From Streptomyces alanosinicus (lineage in GTDB: Bacteria; Actinomycetota; Actinomycetes; Streptomycetales; Streptomycetaceae): DNA of 64,000 nt. The first letter of the stretch is position 1, and every line of letters begins with the position of its first letter. Positions 53,033 through 61,108 of the stretch are shown one piece after another. Below the pieces are notes generated by a model. It saw only the letters and a list, made by a program, of their open reading frames with translations. It was not told the origin of the DNA and searched no databases. The DNA lies in the NCBI RefSeq assembly GCF_014650595.1, contig NZ_BMVG01000001.1:558001-622000 (forward strand), read 5' to 3'. A program made the position numbers and the translations under genes.

Positions 53033-53039
53033 TCCAACC

Positions 53040-55991
53040 TTGGCGCTCAGCAGACGTACCTTCAGTGCCCTGGCCGGCTCGACCGCCCTGGGGCTCGCCC
53101 TGGGCGGCAGCGGCGGCCCCGGGGCGCCCTCGGCATTCGCGGCACGCGGTGTGCCGACCGGCCCGGCACCCGCCCCGCCCACCGCCGACAACGAGCGGCA
53201 CACCATCGGCTACGACCGGTACTCGCTGCTCGTGGACGGCAGACGGCTGGTCGTGTGGTCCGGCGAGATGCATCCCTTCCGGCTGCCGAGCCCCTCCCTG
53301 TGGCGGGACGTCCTGCAGAAGATGCGCGCCCACGGCTACAACGCCGTGAGCATCTATGTGGCCTGGAACTACCACTCCCCCGCGCCGGACCACTTCGACT
53401 TCACCGGTGTCCGGGACCTGGACCTGTTCCTGCGCATGGCCGCCGAGACGGGCCTGTACGTCGTCCTGCGGCCCGGCCCGTACATCAACGCCGAGGTGGA
53501 CGGCGGCGGCTTCCCCGGCTGGCTGACGGCGACCACGGGCCGGGCCCGGACCGACGACCCGGTCTATCTGGGGCACGTCGACGCGTGGCTGACCCAGGTG
53601 AACCGGATCGCCCGCAAGCACCTGTACACCCGGGGCACCGGCACCGTCCTGCTGTACCAGATCGAGAACGAGTACGACGCCCACCTCGACGAGAGCGGCC
53701 GGGCGTACATGTCGCACCTGTACAAGAAGGTGCGGGCGGACGGCATCGACGTGCCGCTGTTCCACAACGACAAGGGCCGCAACGGCTACTGGGTGCCCGG
53801 GGCCTTCGACACCGGCCGCGAGAAGGACGGCTGGCTGTACGGGTTCGACGGATATCCGTCGCCGGCGAAGACCCCGCCGGACTGGGGGACCTTCGGGCCC
53901 GGCGGGGCGAAGGGCGGGGCCAGCGCCTCGCCGTCCACGCCCGGGTTCGTGCCCGAGTTCGGCGGTGGCTGGTTCGACCCGTGGGGCGGGGCCTGGTTCG
54001 ACGGCAAGGGGTACGCCGAGTCGCGGCGCACCCGGGACGCCGCCTACGAGCGGCGCTTCTATCTGACCAACCTCGCCAACGGGCTCACCCTGCACAACGT
54101 GTACATGACCTTCGGCGGGACCTCCTGGGGCTGGCTGCCCGCGCCGGTCGTCTACACGTCGTACGACTACGGCGCCGCCATCGACGAGGGCCGGAACGTC
54201 ACGGCGAAGATCGCGCCGATGCACCAGCTCGGCCATCTGCTGCAGCGCGTGCCCGACTTCGCCAAGCTGGACCGGGCGGCGGAGGTGACGGCCGCGGGCC
54301 TGAAGGTCTACCACCTGACCAACCCGGACACCGGCGCGCATGTGTACGTCGCCCGCAACGACGGCACGGACCCGGTCACCACCGAGCTGCCGACCGACGC
54401 CGGCCGACTGCGGATCACCGTGCCCGGCCGGGACGCCAGGCTGCTCGCGACCGGGCTGAAGCTCGGCACCCGGACCCTGAAGTACGCCACGGCCGAGCCC
54501 GGGCTGTGTGTGACGGCGGGGCGGCAGGACATCGCCCTGTTCTCGGGCCGCCGCGGCGACATGGCCGAGGTGGTGCTGACGAGCCTCACCGAGCCGAGCG
54601 TCACACGGCTGGACCCGGAGGCCGCCTGGGCCTTCGCCGACGACGCCCTGCATGTGAACGCACCGCTCGGCCAGGGCGGGCTGACCCGGGTGCTGGTGCA
54701 GAAGGGCGACAGCGAGACCCCGCTGCTGCTGCTCTTCGCCGACGACGCCACCGCCGTACGCGTGTTCCCGTACGACACCCCGTCCGGGACCCTGCTGGTG
54801 TACGGACCGGCGCTGCTGCGCCATGTCGAACTGCGCGGCTCCGAGGTCCACTTGACGGGTGACGTCACCGAGACGACGAGCCTGGAGGTGTGGGGGCCGC
54901 GCGGCATCGACAAGCTGGTGTGGAACGGGCGCGCCCTGCCCACCCGGGTGACGCTGTCCGGCAGCCTGATGACCACCGGCATGCTGCCGCCCGTGCCCGA
55001 GGTGAAGCTGCCCGCGCTGGGCGGCTGGCGGATGCGCACGGAGAACCCGGAGGCCGGGCCGAGCTTCGACGACTCGGGCTGGAAGGCCGCGGACAAGACG
55101 ACGTCGTTCAGCACCACGCCCGTCCCCGACGGGCAGCCGGTCCTCTTCGCCGACGACTACGGCTTCCACTACGGGGACGTCTGGTACCGGGGCACCTTCA
55201 CCGACTCCACCGCCCTGGAGGAGGTCGCGCTCGCCTACAGCACCGGCACCCAGGGCCTGCTGATGGCATGGCTGGACGGCGAGCCGCTGGGCACCCACCG
55301 GATGCCGGTCCCGGACAAGAACACCACCGCCAGACAGGGGACCTGGACGGCGACCGCCGCTTTCCCGCTGCGGGCGGCGCTGCGCTCGCCCGGCCGGCAT
55401 GTGCTGTCCGTGCTCGTGCGGCGCATGCAGCACGACCAGGACGGCAAGGGCCTCGACAGCCACAAGGCCGCGCGCGGGCTGACCCGGGCCTCCTTCAAGG
55501 GGGCCGCACCGAAGGTGAGCTGGCGCATCCAGGGCGAGGGAGCCCTGGATCCCGTGCGCGGCCCGATGAACAACGGCGGTCTGTACGGCGAGCGCAAGGG
55601 CTGGCATCTGCCCGGCTTCCGCGACCACGACTGGGAGCACACGGCCTTCCCGCGCGCCGCCCGCTACCAGGGCGTGACCTGGTACCGGACCACCTTCCGG
55701 CTCGCAATCCCGGCGGACATCGACGCGTCGATCGGCCTGACCCTGGAGGATGATCCGTACCGGGCCTACCGGGCGCAGATCTTCCTCAACGGCTGGAACA
55801 TGGGCCAGTACATCAACAACGTGGGCCCGCAGCACACCTTCGTCCTGCCGAACGGCGTCCTGCGCACCCGGGGCACCAACACCCTCGCGTTGGCCGTCCT
55901 GTCGGAGTTCACCACGCTGTCGGGGCCGGGGAAGGCGAGCCTGACACTGCTCGGCAGGGCGAGCGGCGGACTGCCGGTCACGCCGGTCTGA
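53040..55991 (+). CDS. Secreted glycoside hydrolase family 35 beta-galactosidase
   Basis: A 983-residue exported beta-galactosidase. The Tat-type signal ALSRRTFSALAGSTALGLAL is followed by a Pro/Ala linker. The GH35 barrel has SGEMHPFRLPSPSLWRDVL, YVAWNYHSPAP and RPGPYINAEVDGGGFP. The acid/base Glu211 is in QIENEYD and the nucleophile Glu306 in VPEFGGGWFDPWGG. C-terminal beta domains with two jelly-roll modules complete the length expected for large GH35 enzymes. It releases galactose from oligo- or polysaccharides outside the cell. The start is TTG at 53040. Confidence 0.94.
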   Translation: MALSRRTFSALAGSTALGLALGGSGGPGAPSAFAARGVPTGPAPAPPTADNERHTIGYDRYSLLVDGRRLVVWSGEMHPFRLPSPSLWRDVLQKMRAHGYNAVSIYVAWNYHSPAPDHFDFTGVRDLDLFLRMAAETGLYVVLRPGPYINAEVDGGGFPGWLTATTGRARTDDPVYLGHVDAWLTQVNRIARKHLYTRGTGTVLLYQIENEYDAHLDESGRAYMSHLYKKVRADGIDVPLFHNDKGRNGYWVPGAFDTGREKDGWLYGFDGYPSPAKTPPDWGTFGPGGAKGGASASPSTPGFVPEFGGGWFDPWGGAWFDGKGYAESRRTRDAAYERRFYLTNLANGLTLHNVYMTFGGTSWGWLPAPVVYTSYDYGAAIDEGRNVTAKIAPMHQLGHLLQRVPDFAKLDRAAEVTAAGLKVYHLTNPDTGAHVYVARNDGTDPVTTELPTDAGRLRITVPGRDARLLATGLKLGTRTLKYATAEPGLCVTAGRQDIALFSGRRGDMAEVVLTSLTEPSVTRLDPEAAWAFADDALHVNAPLGQGGLTRVLVQKGDSETPLLLLFADDATAVRVFPYDTPSGTLLVYGPALLRHVELRGSEVHLTGDVTETTSLEVWGPRGIDKLVWNGRALPTRVTLSGSLMTTGMLPPVPEVKLPALGGWRMRTENPEAGPSFDDSGWKAADKTTSFSTTPVPDGQPVLFADDYGFHYGDVWYRGTFTDSTALEEVALAYSTGTQGLLMAWLDGEPLGTHRMPVPDKNTTARQGTWTATAAFPLRAALRSPGRHVLSVLVRRMQHDQDGKGLDSHKAARGLTRASFKGAAPKVSWRIQGEGALDPVRGPMNNGGLYGERKGWHLPGFRDHDWEHTAFPRAARYQGVTWYRTTFRLAIPADIDASIGLTLEDDPYRAYRAQIFLNGWNMGQYINNVGPQHTFVLPNGVLRTRGTNTLALAVLSEFTTLSGPGKASLTLLGRASGGLPVTPV

Positions 55992-56009
55992 TCACCCCGG
56001 TCTGATCAC
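55984..56009. repeat. Direct repeat spanning the GH35 stop codon
   Basis: CGGTCTGATCAC occurs at about 55984 and again 15 bases later, so the stop region is duplicated. Probably a small replication-slippage event. The rest of 56010-56135 shows no gene. Confidence 0.5.
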
Positions 56010-56112
56010 TGCGGCCTTCACGCCAGCCTGATCCGTAGATTCGAAGGGCTTCCCCGTCCATGGGCCGGGGGACCCCCGCCCCTCGGCCCCCGCGGAACCG
56101 CCTCGGATCACA

Positions 56113-56141
56113 TGACGCGGACACGACCTTCCGCGTAGGCT
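56113..56141 (+). promoter_or_regulatory. Promoter of the first protease-membrane cassette
   Basis: TGACGC (56113-56118), 17 bases, then TAGGCT (56136-56141). The start codon at 56179 has GAAGGAGAGAAGG upstream. It gives the cassette its own promoter, separate from GH35. Confidence 0.55.
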
Positions 56142-56178
56142 CGGGCGGGCTGCCGGCCGAAGGAGAGAAGGGGGCACG

Positions 56179-56784
56179 ATGGGCATCACGGGCGCGCGGA
56201 GGATTGCGGCCCGGTTTGCCGGGAAGCCGCGACGGCGCTCGCGGTCCGGCTTGACGATGCGCCAGTTGATGGCTCACTTCGCGGCCGCGGTCCGAGACCG
56301 TCCCCGTCCTCCCGCCGATGCGCGTGAGTTGTGCCGAGCGCTGTGCGCGGCGATGAGCGACCTGCGCGGAGGGCGCCCCGTTCAACTGCGGTTCGAGCGA
56401 TTCCCCGACGAACTCGCGGTCACGGGCCTGTGGGTGGAGTTCCACGAATTCGACCTCGTCATCGTCGAGGAACGGGCCGAGGAAGTGCAGCAACTGGTGA
56501 TACTCGGCCACGAGCTGTGGCACATGCACGCCGGTCACTGCCACCACCCCGGCGCCGGCGCGGCCGCGTCCCGAGTGCTGGCCGAGGAGCCCGACCTGCG
56601 CGCGGCCGCGCTCGCCGTCGCCGCCCGCGACGGCTCCCGGCAGCGGGACGAGGCCGATGCCGACGAGTTCGGGCACCGGCTCGCCACCGCCTTCCGGCCC
56701 CGGCTGTGCCAGAGCACGGACCGGCCGCTCGACCCCGTCCAACGGTCCCTCGGCCACCGGGGACGCACCGGGAGCCCACGATGA
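56179..56784 (+). CDS. ImmA/IrrE-like HExxH metalloprotease, cassette 1
   Basis: A 201-residue protein annotated in Streptomyces relatives as a toxin component. The zinc site HExxH is His111-Glu112-Leu-Trp-His115 in ILGHELWHMHAG. The third ligand is probably Glu158 in DEADADEFG (ExxAD pattern), as in ImmA/IrrE. An N-terminal basic segment (KPRRRSRSG) and helix (TMRQLMAHFAAAV) precede the catalytic domain. ImmA/IrrE proteases cleave repressors, but no XRE partner is adjacent. The ATG at 56179 has GGAGAGAAGGGGG upstream. The stop overlaps the seven-helix protein gene by four bases. Confidence 0.82.
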   Translation: MGITGARRIAARFAGKPRRRSRSGLTMRQLMAHFAAAVRDRPRPPADARELCRALCAAMSDLRGGRPVQLRFERFPDELAVTGLWVEFHEFDLVIVEERAEEVQQLVILGHELWHMHAGHCHHPGAGAAASRVLAEEPDLRAAALAVAARDGSRQRDEADADEFGHRLATAFRPRLCQSTDRPLDPVQRSLGHRGRTGSPR

Positions 56785-58034
56785 CGTGCGCCCACCCCGC
56801 CTGCACCCTGGCCGGCCGGCTGAGCTCGGCAGAGATGCTCAGCGAGTCCTCCGTCGCGTTCTGGATCGCCACCGCGGTGCTGGCCACCGCACTGGCGATC
56901 AAGCTGCCCACCATCATCCGGCTGTGGAAGGACCCGCTGTTGCGCGCGGTGGGCGGACTGCTGCTGCTCGCCTGCGCGGTGTTCGTGTTCGTGACGCCGT
57001 CGACGATCGCCTGGACCAACCGGGTCACCGGCGTCCCCAACATCGCGGCCCCGCTGGTCTATTCACTGCTGACCGCGTTCTGCGCGTCCTGTCTGCTTCT
57101 GATCATCGCCTGGCGCGACGGCCTTTCCGACCGCTCGGCCGTCACCCGCCGCGCACAGCGCTGGGTGATCGCCGTGTACTCCGGGGTGATCATCGCGCTG
57201 TGGGTGCTGTTCGCGCTCGCGGACGTGCCCGTCGAGCGGCGCATCGACCTGGACACGTACTACGCCAACACCCCCTATATGCGCGAGGAGATCCTGCTGT
57301 ACCTGCTCGCGCACTGCACCACGGCCCTCACCACGTCCCGGCTGATCTGGAACTGGGTGAGCGCCGACGGGCTGCTCGACTCCTGGCTGCGCTGGGGACT
57401 GATGTCGCTGGGTGCGGGCTACGGCATGAATCTGGTGTTCGACGCCGTGAAGCTCACCGCGGTCACGGCTCGCTGGACCGGGCACGACCTGGACTGGCTG
57501 AGCAGCGACGTCGCGCCGCCGGTGGCCTGTCTGTCGGCCATCCTGATCGCGGTCGGCTTCATCCTGCCGCACGTCGGCCAGTACCTGCACGACCGCTGGC
57601 GGGTCCGGCTCGCCCACAACCAACTGCGCCCGCTGTACCTGCTGATGTGCGGCATCAGCGGAGAGAGAGTCCCCCTGCTTCTGCGGGCCCGCCCGGAGTT
57701 GCGGCTGACACTGCGCGAGACGTTCATCCGGGACATGCTGCTGCCGCTCGGCCGCCGCCTCGACGAGGACCTGCGCCGCCGGTCGTACGACGCCGCGCTC
57801 GCCCTCGGTCACCCGCCGGACAAGGCCAAGGCGCTGGCGGCGGCCGTGACGATCCTGGACGCGGTGGACACACAGGCACGGCCGCGGTCCGACGAGGGCA
57901 TGCAGGACACCGACGCGACCGACCTGCTCCGGGAGATCGGCCCGGTCTCCTGCGCGCTGCGCCACCCGGAGGACATCGAGGCCGTGCGCGCACGCGCGGA
58001 CGTCGCGGCGACCAGCACACCGGCCCCCGGGTGA
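56781..58034 (+). CDS. MAB_1171c/DUF6545 seven-helix membrane protein, cassette 1
   Basis: A 417-residue protein with seven predicted membrane helices (for example VAFWIATAVLATALAI, AVGGLLLLACAVFVFV and VACLSAILIAVGFILP) and a cytoplasmic C-terminal domain of about 170 residues. Motifs shared with its paralogues are VPNIAAPLVY, RIDLDTYYANTP between helices 4 and 5, and WTGHDLDWLSS before helix 7. The family is called a putative transporter, but no transport motif is visible; a receptor-like role is equally possible. The ATG at 56781 overlaps the protease stop, so the two are coupled. Confidence 0.8.
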   Translation: MTCAHPACTLAGRLSSAEMLSESSVAFWIATAVLATALAIKLPTIIRLWKDPLLRAVGGLLLLACAVFVFVTPSTIAWTNRVTGVPNIAAPLVYSLLTAFCASCLLLIIAWRDGLSDRSAVTRRAQRWVIAVYSGVIIALWVLFALADVPVERRIDLDTYYANTPYMREEILLYLLAHCTTALTTSRLIWNWVSADGLLDSWLRWGLMSLGAGYGMNLVFDAVKLTAVTARWTGHDLDWLSSDVAPPVACLSAILIAVGFILPHVGQYLHDRWRVRLAHNQLRPLYLLMCGISGERVPLLLRARPELRLTLRETFIRDMLLPLGRRLDEDLRRRSYDAALALGHPPDKAKALAAAVTILDAVDTQARPRSDEGMQDTDATDLLREIGPVSCALRHPEDIEAVRARADVAATSTPAPG

Positions 58035-58134
58035 ACGTCGGCCGCGCCTCGGCAGGCGACGTACGGACAGATTTCCGGCACAGAGTGGCCGAGACAGCCG
58101 AGTCTTGGCATATTGCACTGGTGACAGCGGCGAG

Positions 58135-58632
58135 ATGACGGAGAGCAGGGTGCGTACGACCAGGGAGATGCGTCGGCTCGCCGACACCCTCATCGGCCCC
58201 ATGCGAGTCCCGGTCCCGGCCGACCCGGAGGCGCTCTTCGACGCCCTGGTCGCCTCCGTCAGCGCGTGGCGCGGCCGCGAGGTCGTCGTCCACAAGGCTG
58301 TCTTCCCGCCGCACACCGCCAGTGGACTGTGGCTGGAGCGGGAGACGCACGACGACGTGGTCATCGACCGGCGAGCCGCCGCGTGGCACCAGATCGTCAT
58401 CTTCTGTCACGAGGTATGGCACATGAGCCAGGGCGATGCCGGAGCGGCGCGCACCGACTTCGACCTGGTCGAGGAGCAGGCGGCCGACCGGTTCGGCATG
58501 TTGATGGGCCGGCGGCTGCGCCCGTGGCTGGAGGCCTCCGCGGATTCCGTGTTCGCGGAATCCGGCGACGGTACCCAGGGCCTGGCCGGCCGTATCGGCG
58601 CCGCTCTCAACTACCGCGGGACCAAGCCATGA
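58135..58632 (+). CDS. ImmA/IrrE-like HExxH metalloprotease, cassette 2
   Basis: A 165-residue paralogue of the protease at 56179. The zinc site is His92-Glu93-Val-Trp-His96 in IFCHEVWHMSQG, and the third ligand is probably Glu114 in VEEQAADRFG. The shared HExWHM core and ExxAD pattern show a common origin, but the N-terminus is shorter and less basic. The start is uncertain: ATG 58135 is used, while GTG 58150 has GGAGAG at better spacing. The stop overlaps the next seven-helix gene by four bases, repeating the arrangement of cassette 1. Confidence 0.82.
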   Translation: MTESRVRTTREMRRLADTLIGPMRVPVPADPEALFDALVASVSAWRGREVVVHKAVFPPHTASGLWLERETHDDVVIDRRAAAWHQIVIFCHEVWHMSQGDAGAARTDFDLVEEQAADRFGMLMGRRLRPWLEASADSVFAESGDGTQGLAGRIGAALNYRGTKP

Positions 58633-59810
58633 GCGGCCTGATCAACTACGTCAGCTGCGGGGTGCTGTGGCTCGGGCTCGCGGTGAAGGCCCCGGACCTG
58701 GCCCGCCACTGGCGGGATCCGTATCTGCGGGCGATCTGCGCGGTGCTGGCCCTGGCCGGGCTGTGCTTCCTCCTCGGGGCCCCGCCGACCGTGGGCGCCG
58801 TCAACCGGCTCAGCGGCATCCCCAACCTCGCCGCCCCACTGACCTACGCCTCGATCACGGCGTACAGCGCCACCTCGCAGCTCCTCGTCGTCTACTGGCG
58901 GGGCGGGCCGAGCGTACAGCGGACCGCCCGCCGGTGGATCGTCGCCTACGCACTCGTCCTCATCGGCATCGCCGTCATGTTCGCGCTGGGCGACGCGCCG
59001 GTGGAACGCCGTACCGACCTGGACACCTACTACGCGACGACGCCGTTCCTCGCCGAGATGATCGTGCTGTACCTGGCCGGGCACCTCGCCGCCGCCGGCA
59101 TCACCACGGTGTCGTCCCTGCGCTGGGCGCGCCAGGTCGACGGCCGTTTGCGCGTGGGGCTGATCATGCTGGGCACAGGGGCACTGTGCAGCGCCGGGTA
59201 CAGCGTCTCCAAGCTCATCGCCGTGATCGCCCGCTGGTGCGGGGCCGACTGGTCGCGGCTCGGGACGACGGCTTCCCCGGTGGCCGCCGGGCTCGGCGCG
59301 CTCCTCACCGTCACGGGCATCCTGGTCCCACTGGCCTGGCCCCGCGTGACGGAGTGGCAGCGGTCCCGACGGGCGTACGCGCGCCTGAAACCCCTGGAGC
59401 GCGAGCTGGACGAACTCCTCACCCGCCGCTCGCTCCGGCTTCCGCGGCCCCGCTGGGCCACGCCCGCCACCCGGCTGGTGTGGCTGCAGACCAGCATCCA
59501 CAACGCGCTCGGTCACTTGGCCGACTACTTCGACCGGGACCTGTACGAGGAGGTCCACGAGAGCGCCCTGCGGGACACGGGCGACGCGGGACGCGCGGAG
59601 TCGGTCGCGTGGGCGGCGGTGGTCACGGCGGCGCTGGAGGCGGAACGCCACCGGGAGCGGCCCCTGGAACCGTGCGACGAGATCGACCTCCTGCCGATCC
59701 GCTCCCCCGGCCCCGCGACCCTCGTCGGCATCGCCGACGCCCTCGCCACCTCGACGCCGGTCGTGTCCGCCCGCGTTCACGGCACGACGACGCCGACGGG
59801 CACCGCATGA
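58629..59810 (+). CDS. MAB_1171c/DUF6545 seven-helix membrane protein, cassette 2
   Basis: A 393-residue paralogue with seven helices and a C-terminal cytoplasmic domain of about 160 residues. Shared motifs are IPNLAAPLTY, RTDLDTYYATTP and WCGADWSRLGT; the last is diverged from the WTGHDLD form. The start ATG at 58629 overlaps the protease stop. The N-terminus lacks the longer leader of the cassette 1 protein. The function is unknown. Translational coupling to a cytoplasmic protease suggests the two proteins act together at the membrane, perhaps with the protease activated by the receptor-like part (inference). Confidence 0.8.
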   Translation: MSGLINYVSCGVLWLGLAVKAPDLARHWRDPYLRAICAVLALAGLCFLLGAPPTVGAVNRLSGIPNLAAPLTYASITAYSATSQLLVVYWRGGPSVQRTARRWIVAYALVLIGIAVMFALGDAPVERRTDLDTYYATTPFLAEMIVLYLAGHLAAAGITTVSSLRWARQVDGRLRVGLIMLGTGALCSAGYSVSKLIAVIARWCGADWSRLGTTASPVAAGLGALLTVTGILVPLAWPRVTEWQRSRRAYARLKPLERELDELLTRRSLRLPRPRWATPATRLVWLQTSIHNALGHLADYFDRDLYEEVHESALRDTGDAGRAESVAWAAVVTAALEAERHRERPLEPCDEIDLLPIRSPGPATLVGIADALATSTPVVSARVHGTTTPTGTA

Positions 59811-59874
59811 GGCGGATCCGGGCGCCGCGCGCGTCCCGCGAGGCCGCCCACCGAACGGATGGGAGGGCGCGGCC

Positions 59875-61050
59875 GTGAATCTCGTCGTGTATGTGGCGGC
59901 CGGGGCTCTTGTGCTGTCCTCCGCGCTCCTCTTCCGCCGGCCTCGCACCGCCCCGTGGAACCCGCTGACCGTGTCGACGTGCGCCGCGATCGCGCTGGGC
60001 GGCTTCGTCTTCGTCTGCTCGGCACCGCTGACCCTGGCCACCGTCAACGACCTCACCGGCATCCCGAACTTCGGTGCACCGCTCACGTACGGCATGCTCT
60101 CCGCGTACAGCTGCTCCCTGCTCGTCCTGCTGATCCACTGGCGGGGCGGGCCGCGCGAGCGGCTACGGCGGGCGGCACTGCGCTGCGTGGTCGCCTACGG
60201 CGCGCTGATCGCCGCCATCGTCATGCTGTTCGCGCTCGCGGACGCGCACACGGAGCGGCTGCGCGACCTCGACACGTACTACGCGAACACACCGGGCATG
60301 CGGGAGATGATCCTGCTCTACCTGCTCGGGCACAGCGCGGCGATCGTCGTGATGTGCACGCAGTGCGTGAAATGGGAGCGTGAGGTCACCGGACTGCTGC
60401 GGACCGGCCTGCGGCTCATCCTCGTCGGCGCGCTGCTGGACGCCGTCGGCTTTCAGCTCACCAAGTACACGGCGGTCGTCGCCCGTTGGACGGGGCACGA
60501 CCTCGACTTCCTGTCCACCACCCTCGCCCCGCCGGCGGCGTCACTCGCCGCCCTGCTGTGTTCGGCGGGCTTCGCCCTGCCCAGACTGCTGCCCGCGGTC
60601 CTCACCCAGTGGCACAGCCTCGGCGACTACCGCCGGCTCGGACCGCTGTGGTCACGGCTGCGGTTCGCATCCATCGCGCCCAAGCCCCCCAGCTCGTGGT
60701 GGCAGCTGCCACAGGACCGGCTGCACTGGCGCGAGGTGTCCATCCATGACGCCCTTCTGGCGCTGGCCCCGTACTTCGACGACGGCGTCCGCGAAACGGC
60801 GCGCGAGGCCGCACGGCGGGAAGGACGCGGGCAGCACGAGGCGCGGGTCGCCGCGGAGGCCGCCATGGTCGCGGACGCCGCGCGCCGCGCCGCCGCCGGC
60901 GAGGAGCCGCCGGAGGTGTCGAGCGGCAGCCGTCTGTACGCCACGGAGGTGTCCGGGCCGAGCGGCCTGGTGGAGCTGGCGCGGGTCCTGGAGACGGTGC
61001 ACACCGTGGGAACCATGGGTGAAGGTACGGTGAGGACCTACCATGGCTGA
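59875..61050 (+). CDS. MAB_1171c/DUF6545 seven-helix membrane protein, third copy without protease
   Basis: A 391-residue paralogue with motifs IPNFGAPLTY, LRDLDTYYANTP and WTGHDLDFLSTT, closer to the cassette 1 copy than to cassette 2. The C-terminal domain has the shared VSIHDALLALAPYFDD segment. The start is GTG at 59875 with GGGAGGG upstream. No protease gene precedes it; the 64-base gap to the previous gene carries no remnant. It is followed by an FAD-dependent oxidoreductase gene 58 bases away. Confidence 0.8.
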   Translation: MNLVVYVAAGALVLSSALLFRRPRTAPWNPLTVSTCAAIALGGFVFVCSAPLTLATVNDLTGIPNFGAPLTYGMLSAYSCSLLVLLIHWRGGPRERLRRAALRCVVAYGALIAAIVMLFALADAHTERLRDLDTYYANTPGMREMILLYLLGHSAAIVVMCTQCVKWEREVTGLLRTGLRLILVGALLDAVGFQLTKYTAVVARWTGHDLDFLSTTLAPPAASLAALLCSAGFALPRLLPAVLTQWHSLGDYRRLGPLWSRLRFASIAPKPPSSWWQLPQDRLHWREVSIHDALLALAPYFDDGVRETAREAARREGRGQHEARVAAEAAMVADAARRAAAGEEPPEVSSGSRLYATEVSGPSGLVELARVLETVHTVGTMGEGTVRTYHG

Positions 61051-61108
61051 ACTTTCGTGGCCCGCTTCGAGTTTGGCCGGTTCATTCCCGGATGATTCGA
61101 GGAGCCCC

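Noticed and set aside
52896..55835. Long minus-strand frame opposite the GH35 gene
   Set aside because: Same codon-shadow effect; no ribosome site or recognisable domain, and it overlaps the confident GH35 gene.
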